Of a stretch of DNA of 57,933 nucleotides, positions 17,473 to 27,361 are shown in pieces (within the stretch, counting starts at the first letter, position 1; every line of letters begins with the position of its first letter). This DNA is from CAZYYO01 sp964650965 (GTDB lineage Bacteria; Bacillota; Clostridia; Lachnospirales; Lachnospiraceae). Below the pieces are notes generated by a model. It was given only the letters and a program-made list of their open reading frames with translations, was not told the DNA's origin and made no database searches. The stretch is from assembly GCA_964650965.1 (NCBI GenBank), contig CAZYYO010000006.1, positions 1 to 57,933 of the forward strand. The letters run 5' to 3'. The position numbers and the translations under genes are program-made.

Positions 17473-19563
17473 TTAGGCTTCTACTATGACACGGGCACGG
17501 GACAGGTTGCGGATCTGGGTGAAGGGGTCTGTGGGGTCTCCTGTGCGGTTTTGGCGGACTTCTACGGAAGCGAAGTAGATTCCAGGTTTATCGTAGGTAT
17601 GGGTTACTTCAGCCGTTGCTCCCAAACAGCCTGCAATTTGGGTGGGGACTACCTGACCCTTGGTAGCGAATTTGTTATCTACTGGTTTGTCCATGGCTAC
17701 AATATTATCTGCCTCAAAGTCGAAGTCCAGGTAGGTGATTTCTCCTGCATTTGGAGGACACATTGCCTGTGCCTGGAATGTTACTGGTTCTCCTGGTTTT
17801 ACTTTGGCACATGCCTTGCCGTTGGCTGTTAGGATGATGGTTGGCTGCATACCCAGTCTGGTGTTGGCATTGGGTTCAGGAATGATTTGTCCCTCCTGAT
17901 ACTGGTATACGGTGCTTGGTGCCGGTTCTATGCCTCGCTCTACCCAGTCACTGACATCCAGCATTGCCTGATTTAATGCTCCCAGGTAATTCACTACCAT
18001 ATTACTTCTCACCAATGAAACATTTCCATGCATGCATCGTTCCATATAATATACACGGAAGTCATCTTCACTTCCCTTGGATTTTATAATTTGCTGACGA
18101 TACCAGTCTGCACACCAGGGGCAGGTGGATTCATCCATAAGGCTTTGGATATTAATAACCTTGCAGTGGATATTGCCATCCTGTACCGTGCCTGTTCCGC
18201 AAAAGCCCGGTCCCATAACAAAATCTCTCTGAGGAATTGCTGGCTTGCCATTGGCATCACGGAATTGATCCCATGCATGAGCCGTCAAATCATCCGGTAC
18301 CTGGTGACGATAGTAGGACTGAATGGCAATATAGTCGGAATTATCCAGCTTTAGAACATCTCCTGGCTGTACCTTGCCTAAGACTCCATCCAAATCATCC
18401 ATACCAAAGCACATTCCCAGAGATAAGTAACCTCCAGCTCCATTTTCCTTGGCCTTCATTCCTCCAAGAAGCAATGGCTGACCCTGTGCTTCCCCTGTTT
18501 CGAAGGTAATATTTACGCCTTCCAAATATAAATCTTCTCCCTGAGGAAGCTCTTCTACTTCAATCCAGTAGCCCTTTCCATCTGCCAGAGATTTCTTCCA
18601 TGCACCATCTACATCATTTAAGTCTGCTTTCTCTGTCTTCTCATTGGCACCTGGGATATGCACCCCTACAACCTTGGTGGTAAATACCAGACGGTCCTTC
18701 ACTGCACTGCTCTTTGGATCTGTGCCCAGATATCCTTCCTTGGTCCAGAAGTCCTGGAAATACGTAGGGTCTGTAGCTTTCACTCCTGGAGTTAATACCG
18801 GAAGAGAGCCTGGGTCCATAATTCCCTCTGCTTCTAAGAACCATGCCTGTGGTGGATAGCCCATCAGGGTTAATTCCTTCAGCATTGCTGCTTCGTCTTC
18901 ATTTAATCCAGCATACATATCACCACTTCCCCCTGCATCCAAAGCATCTATAATCTGTGGAAATACGTGACGCAATGCACGCTGTCCCTGCACATGCATG
19001 GTAATGGTATTAGGAAGAGAATAAGGAGAACCGATAACAAAGGGAACCGCTCCATCCCATGCATCTGAGTTCTCAACACAGGCCATGGTCTTATATCCAC
19101 CGCCACTTCCTCCGTGCACATATCCATAAGGTCTGTCACATCCATAATATTCCATTGCAAAAATACGGGAATACTCTGCTACTGCTGCTGAAGATTTCCA
19201 CACCAGCTGTGGATCCGGAGAAGGACCAAAGCTTGCTGCACTTCCCATATTACTTTCCACATAGTAAGCACCATGACTTAATGCAAAGCCAATTCGATCG
19301 TCCTCTCCCGTTAATGGAAAGGAAGCTACTTCTTCATCCGGTCCTGGGAAGGGAGAAAGATACTGGAAGAAACGTCCTGTATAATTTTCCTTCAGTGGCA
19401 GACACAGTACAAATTTCACTGCGGTATCCTGAAAGCCTCCATGTACATAGTGATATGTAATCTTCTCTCCACCAGGAAGCTCCCTTTCCCTGGTTGCTTC
19501 TTCATCGATGAACGGTTTCTCCCAACGTCCATCTGCTTTTACATCATAAATTTCTTTACCCAT
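17473..19563 (-). CDS. Alpha/beta-hydrolase-like protein with C-terminal PKD-like domain, function unknown
   Basis: A 696-residue protein without signal peptide. I do not recognise a characterised homologue. The N-terminal half looks like an alpha/beta hydrolase: PYGYVHGGSGGGYKTMA (about 140-160) resembles a nucleophile elbow in the style of tannase and feruloyl esterase proteins (G-G-S-G-G). The last 110 residues contain VTFQAQAMCPPNAGEITYL and TAEVTHTYDKPGIYFASVEV, a PKD/immunoglobulin-like beta sandwich. It is divergent from a GPH sugar symporter and close to a carboxylesterase, so an ester-bearing imported sugar or plant phenolic ester is a reasonable guess. The start follows GGAGGG with eight bases to ATG. 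Confidence 0.72.
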   Translation of the reverse strand: MGKEIYDVKADGRWEKPFIDEEATRERELPGGEKITYHYVHGGFQDTAVKFVLCLPLKENYTGRFFQYLSPFPGPDEEVASFPLTGEDDRIGFALSHGAYYVESNMGSAASFGPSPDPQLVWKSSAAVAEYSRIFAMEYYGCDRPYGYVHGGSGGGYKTMACVENSDAWDGAVPFVIGSPYSLPNTITMHVQGQRALRHVFPQIIDALDAGGSGDMYAGLNEDEAAMLKELTLMGYPPQAWFLEAEGIMDPGSLPVLTPGVKATDPTYFQDFWTKEGYLGTDPKSSAVKDRLVFTTKVVGVHIPGANEKTEKADLNDVDGAWKKSLADGKGYWIEVEELPQGEDLYLEGVNITFETGEAQGQPLLLGGMKAKENGAGGYLSLGMCFGMDDLDGVLGKVQPGDVLKLDNSDYIAIQSYYRHQVPDDLTAHAWDQFRDANGKPAIPQRDFVMGPGFCGTGTVQDGNIHCKVINIQSLMDESTCPWCADWYRQQIIKSKGSEDDFRVYYMERCMHGNVSLVRSNMVVNYLGALNQAMLDVSDWVERGIEPAPSTVYQYQEGQIIPEPNANTRLGMQPTIILTANGKACAKVKPGEPVTFQAQAMCPPNAGEITYLDFDFEADNIVAMDKPVDNKFATKGQVVPTQIAGCLGATAEVTHTYDKPGIYFASVEVRQNRTGDPTDPFTQIRNLSRARVIVEA

Positions 19564-19678
19564 GTTTCAAACCCTCCATACGTATAAAATTCGCCTGCCT
19601 GTTGTTTCTCTTGGTAGCATGGCTTTCTGTTATATTGTGTTATGTCTATTATAACAAGTGCTATCCTGATTCAGGTTC

Positions 19679-19715
19679 TTTTTTTGGCCAATATGGTTTT
19701 TTTTTGGCTATGATG
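19679..19715. promoter_or_regulatory. Direct repeats with 20-bp period in a divergent promoter
   Basis: TTTTTTTGGCCAATATGG and TTTTTTTTGGCTATGATG, with TTGGC at 19684 and 19704, exactly 20 bases apart. This is the spacing of AraC-family half-sites on one DNA face. They lie between the hydrolase and GPH transporter genes. Confidence 0.45.
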
Positions 19716-19866
19716 TTCTGCCCTGCATATACTTCTCCCTGGAATGAATAACTTAGCATATTTTTGGTAATTTAAGCATTTTTACGATATAAATTGGTTG
19801 TTGAAATCCATAAACTATACACAAAGGTGTAATTGTACATCAAATCTATTCTAAGTGGAGGGACTT

Positions 19867-21336
19867 ATGAGTAAAAAAGCGAAAAAACCAGGTGCCATTG
19901 GTGCCAAAGAGTGCATTGGGGTTACTGCACTCTCAACAACGGCCGGTATTGCCGGTATCTTCATGTCTTCCATGTTCATGCAGTACATGACAGACTATGC
20001 CGGATTAGGAGCGTGGGGTGCTACCCTGGCAACCATTCTGCTATTCGTAGCACGTATCTTCGATGCGGTTGATGATCCTATCCAGGGCTTCATTATGGAT
20101 AATGGAAAGCTGGGTAAGCATGGGAAATACAAGCCCTTCTTCATGATCAGCATTATTCTTACTACTGTTGGAACCATTGCTTTGTATTCCATGCCAAAGG
20201 CCATTGCAAAGGCTCCTGTATTGGTAACCGTATGGGTTATCTTCTTCTATCTGGTATACGATATGGGTACCTCATTTAACAATGGTAACCTGTTATATCG
20301 TACCATGACGGATGATGTAAATGAGCGTGCAAAGCTGGTTATTGGACCTCGTCTATGGGTTATGATTCTTGGTATGCTTGGAGCTGGTATGACAGCAGTT
20401 GCCGTATCCATCTATCAGATTGTTGGCAGCTATAATACCGCATTTATGATTCTTGCCATTGCAGTGTGTGGTGGTTCTGCTCTGATTTCCATCATTGGAT
20501 GGTTTATGGTAAAGGAAAAACACACCGTAGAGCCAGACAAAGAAGAAAAGGTTAAGATTTCCGACTTCTTCCATTTATTTAAGGTAAATAAAGCCATGGT
20601 CATTCATTTCATAAAATGTATCTTCTCCGGCTTTATCTGGACCCTGCTTTTTGCAACACCTACTTATTATGTAAAATGGGGCTTCTGTGCAGATTTAACC
20701 ACAGGTCAGGTGGATATGGGAAAATTTGCAATGTATTCTCTCATTGTATCCATGATGATGCTTCTTCCATTATTATTGGGAGCATTTATTGCAACTCCAT
20801 TAATGAAGTTCTTTAAGTCACCGATTAAGCTGACACAATTTAACCTGCTTATGCAGTCCTTGGGCGGCGGTATCCTCTTCATTGCACAGATTACCGGTAT
20901 TCTTCCTAAGGCTCCCTGGCTGTTCTTTGTAGCTATGTTCATTATGGCTCTGGCAATCGGAACCGACTTTGTTCCACAGTCCACCGTAGAGATGGAAATT
21001 ATGGATTATACCATTTACAAAACCGGACAGGATCGTTCTGCATTATCCGGCGTTGTAAACAAATTCCTGGAGAAGGCGCAGACGGCTGTATCCTCTGCAC
21101 TGGTAGGTGTTATCTTAATTGCTATTGGCTATAATGTAGATTCCGTTACTGGAGATTACGCAGGTGATATCGCCAATATGCCTACGATGCTGAACTGGTT
21201 TATTGTAATTATGGGATTGGTTCCATGTATTCTTGGAATTATTGCATTCTTGATTTACAAGAAGTATCCTATTGATAATGAGAAACGTGCAGAAATTCGT
21301 AAGTACTTAGAAGAGCACAGCAAAGCAACGGAATAA
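19867..21336 (+). CDS. GPH-family (MelB-like) sugar:cation symporter
   Basis: A 489-residue inner-membrane transporter with about 12 hydrophobic segments. It would bring glycosides or oligosaccharides in with Na+ or H+. Family signatures are the ARIFDAVDDPIQGFIMDN loop after helix 2 (conserved Asp residues for cation and sugar), GKYKPFFM, and TDFVPQSTVEMEIMDY near the C-terminal helices. A central cytosolic loop (about 215-240) joins the two halves. ATG 19867 is preferred over GTG 19855 because GGAGGG lies between them. It is followed by an AraC gene 91 bases downstream on the same strand, and by esterase genes on both sides. Confidence 0.93.
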   Translation: MSKKAKKPGAIGAKECIGVTALSTTAGIAGIFMSSMFMQYMTDYAGLGAWGATLATILLFVARIFDAVDDPIQGFIMDNGKLGKHGKYKPFFMISIILTTVGTIALYSMPKAIAKAPVLVTVWVIFFYLVYDMGTSFNNGNLLYRTMTDDVNERAKLVIGPRLWVMILGMLGAGMTAVAVSIYQIVGSYNTAFMILAIAVCGGSALISIIGWFMVKEKHTVEPDKEEKVKISDFFHLFKVNKAMVIHFIKCIFSGFIWTLLFATPTYYVKWGFCADLTTGQVDMGKFAMYSLIVSMMMLLPLLLGAFIATPLMKFFKSPIKLTQFNLLMQSLGGGILFIAQITGILPKAPWLFFVAMFIMALAIGTDFVPQSTVEMEIMDYTIYKTGQDRSALSGVVNKFLEKAQTAVSSALVGVILIAIGYNVDSVTGDYAGDIANMPTMLNWFIVIMGLVPCILGIIAFLIYKKYPIDNEKRAEIRKYLEEHSKATE

Positions 21337-21376
21337 ATAAAACATATCACATATCATTTCATAGAATAACATAGAC

Positions 21377-21424
21377 AAACCTCCACTCATTTGGCAAAAT
21401 AGAAGGCAGATGAATGGGGGTTTT
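21377..21424 (+). promoter_or_regulatory. Hairpin covering the AraC ribosome-binding site / terminator of transporter gene
   Basis: AAACCTCCACTCAT pairs with ATGAATGGGGGTTTT across an 18-base loop, with a T-run after it. The second arm contains the GGGGG site used by the AraC start at 21428. The element could terminate the GPH transcript and also mask the AraC ribosome site in read-through RNA. Confidence 0.55.
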
Positions 21425-21427
21425 CTT

Positions 21428-22645
21428 ATGGACAAATACATTGTAAAACTGGCTTATGATACCTTTCAGGTTCCTTTTTATTACTGGAATGGTACAGCGG
21501 AATATGCCCTTCCTATGAAGGAAGGGAGCATAGCAAAATACATCCAGGCGAAACGGAATGACCTGCTGTCCTATGCCCAGGAGTACCAACAGCCTGCTTT
21601 ATATGTTGATACACAGATGGTATGTAATTGTGTCTTCCTGGATAAGGAGGGGGGACTGTATGTACTGGGGCCATTTCTTCGTTGGAAAATGTTAGAGTCT
21701 CAGGTTCGTGAATTTCATTATGTCAATCAGATACAAACGGATTATTTACCGGAGATAATGGATATCAATAAGGTAATCCAGGAGGTCGCTCTACTTTTCC
21801 ATGCTGCCACTGGAGGCGAAATAAATTATAACAATGGATTAATTCCCTATGAGAAAAAGATTCTTACAGGAAATGAAATCCCCCAGAAAATGCTTCCTTC
21901 ATCAGAGCCACTGTTTCTATCTGCAAACCCCCAAAATAAAACCTACGAGGCATTTTCTGCAAATGCAAAGCACTTAGAAGACCAGATGCTAGAGGCTATC
22001 GAAAATGGCGACTTGGATGGTCTGCATCAGTTGACCCTTAGTTCTCAGCTGCAATCTATTCGAGTTGGAGTACTGTCACAGGATGAACGAAAGAATCATG
22101 AATATCTCATGGTGTCATTTATTACCCTTGCCTGCCGTGCTGCCATGCGGGGTGGCTTAAGTCCTGCCATTGCTTATGCCGAATCTGATATCTATCTGCA
22201 GCAGCTTAGTCATGCCCGTACCATTCAGGAAATGAACCGGATTCCTGTTCGTATGCAGCAAAATTTTGCTCAACAGGTGCACGACTTAAAAACTGCCAAA
22301 CAGGCTTCTTCTCTGGTGGAGGAGGCTAAGAATTATATTCACATGCACCTGCGAGAGCCTCTCCAGATTACCGATATTGCAGATGCCGTACAGGTAAGCC
22401 ACTCCTACCTGTCTCACCGTTTTTCCAAAGAAGAAGGTATTACCCTTAAGCAATACCTTCAAAAAAGACGCTGCCACTATGCAGCCAATATGCTGTTAAA
22501 TTCCAAATACCCTATTTCTGTTATTGCAGAATACTTCTGCTTCTCCTCCCAAAGTCACTTTGGAGAAGTATTTCGGAAGCAATATGGCATGACTCCTATG
22601 CAATATCGCCATCAGGGTCATTCTACGTCAAATTCCTCCACATGA
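21428..22645 (+). CDS. AraC-family transcriptional regulator
   Basis: A 405-residue regulator of the same class as the one at 3245. The central motif is ACRAAMRGGLSPAIAYAESD and the C-terminal double helix-turn-helix has ITDIADAVQVSHSYLSHRF and ISVIAEYFCFSSQSHFGEVF (about residues 305-400). It follows the GPH transporter gene and probably controls it and the divergent hydrolase-like gene. ATG 21428 is chosen because GGGGG lies 7 bases before it. Its last 28 bases overlap the end of the convergent carboxylesterase gene, leaving no room for a separate terminator. Confidence 0.92.
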   Translation: MDKYIVKLAYDTFQVPFYYWNGTAEYALPMKEGSIAKYIQAKRNDLLSYAQEYQQPALYVDTQMVCNCVFLDKEGGLYVLGPFLRWKMLESQVREFHYVNQIQTDYLPEIMDINKVIQEVALLFHAATGGEINYNNGLIPYEKKILTGNEIPQKMLPSSEPLFLSANPQNKTYEAFSANAKHLEDQMLEAIENGDLDGLHQLTLSSQLQSIRVGVLSQDERKNHEYLMVSFITLACRAAMRGGLSPAIAYAESDIYLQQLSHARTIQEMNRIPVRMQQNFAQQVHDLKTAKQASSLVEEAKNYIHMHLREPLQITDIADAVQVSHSYLSHRFSKEEGITLKQYLQKRRCHYAANMLLNSKYPISVIAEYFCFSSQSHFGEVFRKQYGMTPMQYRHQGHSTSNSST

Positions 22646-23973
22646 TATGCATGGTCATTGTCGCAGGCCGGCCATCCTGGATTTCCTTCCCGGATAAAGG
22701 CCGCCCAGGAATCCAGCATCCGTTGGGACAGCTGCTCATCCTGTGGAGTCAGTGGTCGCCAGCAACGCTTTAGGGTTCCGAACATATACCATAATTCTGA
22801 AGAGTGAAATGCTCCCTCCTCATCCCCTGGCAGCTGCCTTTTGAAATAATAAGCATAGCTGGGATTCTTTTGTGCATCTGTATATTCGCACCATTTTAAA
22901 TTACTGGTATACAGCTTATTTTTCTGGGGATTTAAGACTCCGGCTTTTTTCACCTGTATATCATTTCTGGTACATCCAATCATATAACGAATGGGAAGTT
23001 CCTGTCCTTGTTCTAGCAGTTCATCTGGATTACGCTCTAATGCATAGCCATCCACTACCGGAACAAGAGATAACAGCACATGGGTATACAGCATTGCCAC
23101 TGGGAAGAACTTCATGGTTAGCTTAAGCAGCTCTTCCTCTGACAGCTTGTATGCATCCTCTATGGTCAGCTTTTGTTTTCGAAGGAATTTCTCTGCTGCC
23201 TTTTCTAATTTCTTACCATCGATTCCAATCGGCAGTGGGGAATGATAGCCCCCTGCACTTTGTATGATTGCTCCCTGGATTTTCCCTTTCATCAATGGCG
23301 AACTGACAAGTGCTCTTACGCTCATACCTCCTGCTGACTGTCCGAAGATGGTAATCTTCTCTGCATTTCCTCCAAAGGCATGTATATTCTCTCTTACCCA
23401 GTCCACTGCTGCAATTTGGTCCAGCAAGCCGTAATTACCACTATGACCATCCCGTTTTGTCAGATCCGGATGCGCAAAATATCCAAATAATCCCAGGCGA
23501 TAATTTATAGTCACCAATACAATGCCTCGGGCAGCATAAGCTTCTCCATCAAACTCCAGCTCGGAGCCAAAGCCGTTCATAAAGCCGCCTCCATGTATCC
23601 AAATGGCAACCGGGTATGTCGTTTTGTCTTCTTGCTGTAATGCCTGCTTTGGTGTCCAGATATTTAGATACAGGCAATCTTCGCTGGAGCCTGGCATAAA
23701 TTCCGGTTTTGCATAGAACTTCTTATAATAGAAATCTCCCTCTTTTGATCCTGGCTGTGGGCACTTCGCCCCAAAGGTATCTGCCTGATAAACTCCTGTC
23801 CAGGCATCCGGCTTCTGTGGTTCACGCCATCTTAAGTCCCCTACTGGTGGCTTTGCATAGGGAACCCCCTTGAAAACAAAGGCATTCTCCCCTTCTACGC
23901 CTTGCATCTTACCATAGGAAGTCTCAACAATTGTTTCCTCTGTAATTTTTTCTGTTTCTGCTTTCTTCTCCAT
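22618..23973 (-). CDS. Type-B carboxylesterase (alpha/beta hydrolase)
   Basis: A 451-residue cytosolic carboxylesterase that hydrolyses carboxylic esters. It has the oxyanion motif IWIHGGGF (about 124-131), the nucleophile elbow FGQSAGG with S213 (Gln replacing the common Glu), SEDCLYLNIW typical of type-B enzymes, and the catalytic His in GAFHSSELWYMFG (H390). It is a little shorter than the family average of about 500. There is no signal peptide. It is followed upstream by an AraC gene on the same strand, 19 bases away, so the two probably form a unit in which the regulator is transcribed first. Substrate may be acyl groups on plant glycans; that is inference. Confidence 0.92.
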   Translation of the reverse strand: MEKKAETEKITEETIVETSYGKMQGVEGENAFVFKGVPYAKPPVGDLRWREPQKPDAWTGVYQADTFGAKCPQPGSKEGDFYYKKFYAKPEFMPGSSEDCLYLNIWTPKQALQQEDKTTYPVAIWIHGGGFMNGFGSELEFDGEAYAARGIVLVTINYRLGLFGYFAHPDLTKRDGHSGNYGLLDQIAAVDWVRENIHAFGGNAEKITIFGQSAGGMSVRALVSSPLMKGKIQGAIIQSAGGYHSPLPIGIDGKKLEKAAEKFLRKQKLTIEDAYKLSEEELLKLTMKFFPVAMLYTHVLLSLVPVVDGYALERNPDELLEQGQELPIRYMIGCTRNDIQVKKAGVLNPQKNKLYTSNLKWCEYTDAQKNPSYAYYFKRQLPGDEEGAFHSSELWYMFGTLKRCWRPLTPQDEQLSQRMLDSWAAFIREGNPGWPACDNDHAYHVEEFDVE

Positions 23974-23992
23974 ATCATCCTCCTGTTGTTGC

Positions 23993-25201
23993 TTATTTTA
24001 CTTTTTTTCTTACCTGGCTGGGCGGCATACCCATTTCCTTGCGAAAGGAATCCGAGAAATGACTTCTACTACAAAACTGCAGACGCTCTGCAATCTCTTC
24101 TATGGTAAGCTCTGTGGTAGCAAGAAGCAGTCTGCCCCGTTCCAACCTTTTTTTCTTAATATAACCTGTCAGCTCCATTCCCGTCTCTTTCTTAAATTTC
24201 CTTGCCAGATAATAATCTCCATATCCAGCCATGGCCGCCAGCTCCTTGATATCCAGACGCTGATCTAAATGATTCGCAATATAATCCATGCATTTGTTAA
24301 TCTCCAGGCTATACTGTACATTTTTGTGATTTCGCTGTTCTACAATCAGCTGCATATATCGCTGATACAGCTGTCGCAACAGCACATCCAGCTCCATAGC
24401 AGAACGCTGTTTCTCAATGGTATATACATAATCATCCGCGATACGGTAGACCTTTTCCGGGGTTAATCCACCTTTCACTGCTGCCTGGGCACATTGGGCA
24501 ATAAAGGCCAGTGCTGCATCATTTGCCCGATGCATCACCTTGGTAATTCCTGCGGATTCTGTGGGCCACAGTATTCCCTCCACCTGGATTCGCTTCAGTT
24601 CCCCTGAAGACAGAATGGATGCATCTCCCTGCTCTAAATATTGCATAAGGCGGTTGGTATATTCCCATGTAAGCTGATAGCTTCCAGTACTAATATAATC
24701 AGCCTCTTCCAGCTTCTTGTCAATCGTTCGCCGAAGCTGTTCCTGGGTTAACCGCTGTTGGTTGATACAGTAGTGAAGCATCAATGCCAGATCATCTAAC
24801 TCCTTCTGAGATATCACCGGGAGCTGCTTCATACATCGTATCAAAGGACGCTTACTGGTAAATTCCATGCCCGCTCCCTGAAACTTCTGTGCCTGCTCCT
24901 CCATTCCCCTAGGAGATATGGCAGTAATAAATGCTGGACCTAGAATATAGGTACTGTTCCTTCCATAAATCACGTACCATACCAAATCAGAATAACTGCC
25001 AATGGCCAAAGGTGTTTTCCCTTTCCGATACTGTTCCACAAATTCCGGGAATTCCGTATGAAGGAAAAACTGACGCATGAAATTCTCTGTTTCACTACAT
25101 TCTTCCTGTACATTTCCTGGGTAATTCCATAGAAACAGGTTTGGAATACAGCGAAGCATTTCCCGAAATATTTCCATTTTATCCATAAATTTTCGTATCA
25201 T
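23993..25201 (-). CDS. AraC-family transcriptional regulator
   Basis: A 402-residue regulator with C-terminal double helix-turn-helix (IKELAAMAGYGDYYLARKFK, then IEEIAERLQFCSRSHFSDSF) and the class motif AQAAVKGGLTPEKVYRIADD. It is divergent from the GH43 gene at 25366 and upstream of the carboxylesterase, and is likely to control both. The start is uncertain: neither ATG 25201 nor ATG 25186 has a clear ribosome site. Confidence 0.9.
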   Translation of the reverse strand: MIRKFMDKMEIFREMLRCIPNLFLWNYPGNVQEECSETENFMRQFFLHTEFPEFVEQYRKGKTPLAIGSYSDLVWYVIYGRNSTYILGPAFITAISPRGMEEQAQKFQGAGMEFTSKRPLIRCMKQLPVISQKELDDLALMLHYCINQQRLTQEQLRRTIDKKLEEADYISTGSYQLTWEYTNRLMQYLEQGDASILSSGELKRIQVEGILWPTESAGITKVMHRANDAALAFIAQCAQAAVKGGLTPEKVYRIADDYVYTIEKQRSAMELDVLLRQLYQRYMQLIVEQRNHKNVQYSLEINKCMDYIANHLDQRLDIKELAAMAGYGDYYLARKFKKETGMELTGYIKKKRLERGRLLLATTELTIEEIAERLQFCSRSHFSDSFRKEMGMPPSQVRKKVK

Positions 25202-25265
25202 CCAATGAGCTCAGATGGTAATTGGATAATTCCTTTCCCCTAGTTTTCTTATATTTATTTAATTA

Positions 25266-25298
25266 TACCAATTTATGAACTAATTTACCAATGAATAA
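25266..25298. promoter_or_regulatory. Direct repeats with 20-bp period, divergent AraC/GH43 promoter
   Basis: TACCAATTTATG at 25266 and TACCAATGAATA at 25286 are exactly 20 bases apart. They sit midway between the AraC start and the GH43 start, and are candidate half-sites for the adjacent AraC protein. Confidence 0.5.
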
Positions 25299-25365
25299 AT
25301 ATACAAATTTTATATTGCAAATTATGATAAATGCAACAAACAATTTGATTTTTAAGGAGGTCTAT

Positions 25366-27264
25366 ATGAAAACGTACTGCAACCCACTGAATTTCAACTA
25401 TCGTTACCAGTTTAATCAGGATAAGTCAGGTATTGTAGCCAATCGAGAGTCTGCTGACCCTTCCATGATTTGCTTTCAGGGACGATATTACATTTTCCCA
25501 TCAATGACAGCTGGTTTTCTCTATAGTGATGATATGATTCGCTGGGATTTTCATGAATTTACCAATCTACCAATTTATGATTACGCTCCTGATGTTCGTG
25601 TGGTAGGAGATTATATCTATTTCTGTGCTTCCAGCCATGAGCATGGTGTGCATTATCGCACAAAGGACCCATTTTCAGATGTATATGAGAAAATGGATGG
25701 TGCCTTTCCCTTCTGGGATCCTAACCTGTTTTGTGATGAGGATGGACGCTTGTACTTCTATTGGGGTTCCTCTACCACAGAGCCGTTGTATGGGATAGAG
25801 CTGGATGCAAAGACCCTGCAGCCACTGGGAGAGAAGGTTTCATTATGCCATATTGATACCGGCAGCAAGGGCTTTGAGCGAAATGGAGAAAATCATGTCA
25901 AGAGTCGCAGCAAGGAAGAAACGGATGCAATTCTGGCTGGTCTGGACAGTCAGCCCATGCCGGAATCCATGAAGGAGGCTGCCAGAAACTATATTCTGGA
26001 GCTTCCCTATATGGAAGGGGTTTGGGTAAATAAACATGACGGTATCTACTATCTGCAATATGGCACCCCTTCCTCCGGACACAACATTTACGGAGATGGT
26101 GTGTATGTAAGTCAGGCACCACTGGGACCTTACACACTGGCAAAAAACAATCCATTTTCTTATAAACCAGGGGGCTTTATTCCAGGTGCCGGACACGGCT
26201 CTACCATGGAAGACCGGGACGGAGATATCTGGCACGTCTCCACTGGAAGAATCTGCATGAATCATAATTTCGAACGACGCATTGGCATCTGGCCTTCTGG
26301 CTATGATGCTGACGGTGACTTGTTCTGTAATCAACGCTTCGGTGACTGGCCTGTGGATGTGGAAGCTTCTAAGAAGGATGCCTGGACAGCTCCCCAATGG
26401 ATGCTTCTGTCCCACAACAAGAAGATGACTGCCAGCTCCACTGCACCAGACCGAGAGCTGGTAGATGCCCAGGCTGCTGCCACCGGACGTCATGTAGTAA
26501 ACGTTACTTCCTATACTCCTTCCAATGCCTGTGATGAAAATATTCAAACCTGGTGGAAAGCGGATACTGCTGCATGGCTTGGTACAACAAAAGAAAATCC
26601 CATTACCTGGTCAGAAGAAGATTCTTCTGCCATTGCCTATCATCCACAATGGCTGCAGCTGGACCTAGGACAGCCCATGGACGTACACAGTATTCAGATT
26701 AATTTTGCAGATGACAAGTTCTGCCCCAATCCAATGCCCAAGGGTCTGGAGATTACAGATGCATTAATGCAGCAGCGATGGATTGATACTGCAATCCACC
26801 CTACAAGATGGCTGTTAGAGGGTTCTTTGGATGGAGTAGAATACCAGGTTCTGGCAGACAAAAGAGACGTTACTACTGACCTTCCCCACGATTATATTGA
26901 GCTTGTAAAAGGGCAGAAGCTACAATATATCCGCCTTACCATTACCGAAACTCCCTATGGTCAGACACCTGCCATCAGTGGATTACGGGTATTTGGCCTT
27001 GGGGATGGAGACACTCCTGCAGCTGCAGAGCATGTAACGGCAACACTTTCAACACCCTTAGATCTGGATGTATCATGGACTGGTACTGCCATAGGATATG
27101 TCATTAACTGGGGATATTCTCCCAAGAAGCTCTATCACAGTTACATGGTGTATGGCAATCACGAAACCGTTGGCGGTCTGGTGAAGGATCAGCCATTATA
27201 CGTGCGAGTAGATGCATTTAATGAGAATGGAATTACAGAAGGGGCTGTTATACAGGTACGGTAG
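25366..27264 (+). CDS. GH43-like glycosidase with discoidin-type and Fn3-like modules
   Basis: A 632-residue enzyme. A five-bladed propeller of GH43 type covers about 1-340, with the base Asp in ESADPSMICFQGRYYIFPSM, the modulating Asp in FPFWDPNLFCDEDGRLYFYWG and the acid Glu in LPYMEGVWVNKHDGIYYLQY. A discoidin/F5-8 C (CBM32-like) module follows (about 375-545: WLQLDLGQPMDVHSIQINF, WLLEGSLDG, YIRLTIT), then a short Fn3-like end. It has no signal peptide, which is unusual for a protein with a binding module. ATG 25366 follows AAGGAGG; the ATG at 25291 lacks a site. The substrate could be an arabinoside, xyloside or galactoside. Confidence 0.9.
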   Translation: MKTYCNPLNFNYRYQFNQDKSGIVANRESADPSMICFQGRYYIFPSMTAGFLYSDDMIRWDFHEFTNLPIYDYAPDVRVVGDYIYFCASSHEHGVHYRTKDPFSDVYEKMDGAFPFWDPNLFCDEDGRLYFYWGSSTTEPLYGIELDAKTLQPLGEKVSLCHIDTGSKGFERNGENHVKSRSKEETDAILAGLDSQPMPESMKEAARNYILELPYMEGVWVNKHDGIYYLQYGTPSSGHNIYGDGVYVSQAPLGPYTLAKNNPFSYKPGGFIPGAGHGSTMEDRDGDIWHVSTGRICMNHNFERRIGIWPSGYDADGDLFCNQRFGDWPVDVEASKKDAWTAPQWMLLSHNKKMTASSTAPDRELVDAQAAATGRHVVNVTSYTPSNACDENIQTWWKADTAAWLGTTKENPITWSEEDSSAIAYHPQWLQLDLGQPMDVHSIQINFADDKFCPNPMPKGLEITDALMQQRWIDTAIHPTRWLLEGSLDGVEYQVLADKRDVTTDLPHDYIELVKGQKLQYIRLTITETPYGQTPAISGLRVFGLGDGDTPAAAEHVTATLSTPLDLDVSWTGTAIGYVINWGYSPKKLYHSYMVYGNHETVGGLVKDQPLYVRVDAFNENGITEGAVIQVR

Positions 27265-27361
27265 ATGATTTCGGAAATGTGAAATAACCTGTGAAGGCAT
27301 CTGTGGAATAATCTGAGAAATGTTCTGTAAAATGACCCGTGAAATAGGTTGCTGGGTTTTT

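Noticed and set aside
25843..26547. Long open frames antisense to the GH43 gene (up to 234 codons)
   Set aside because: They mirror a well-supported gene, lack ribosome sites and show no recognisable family.
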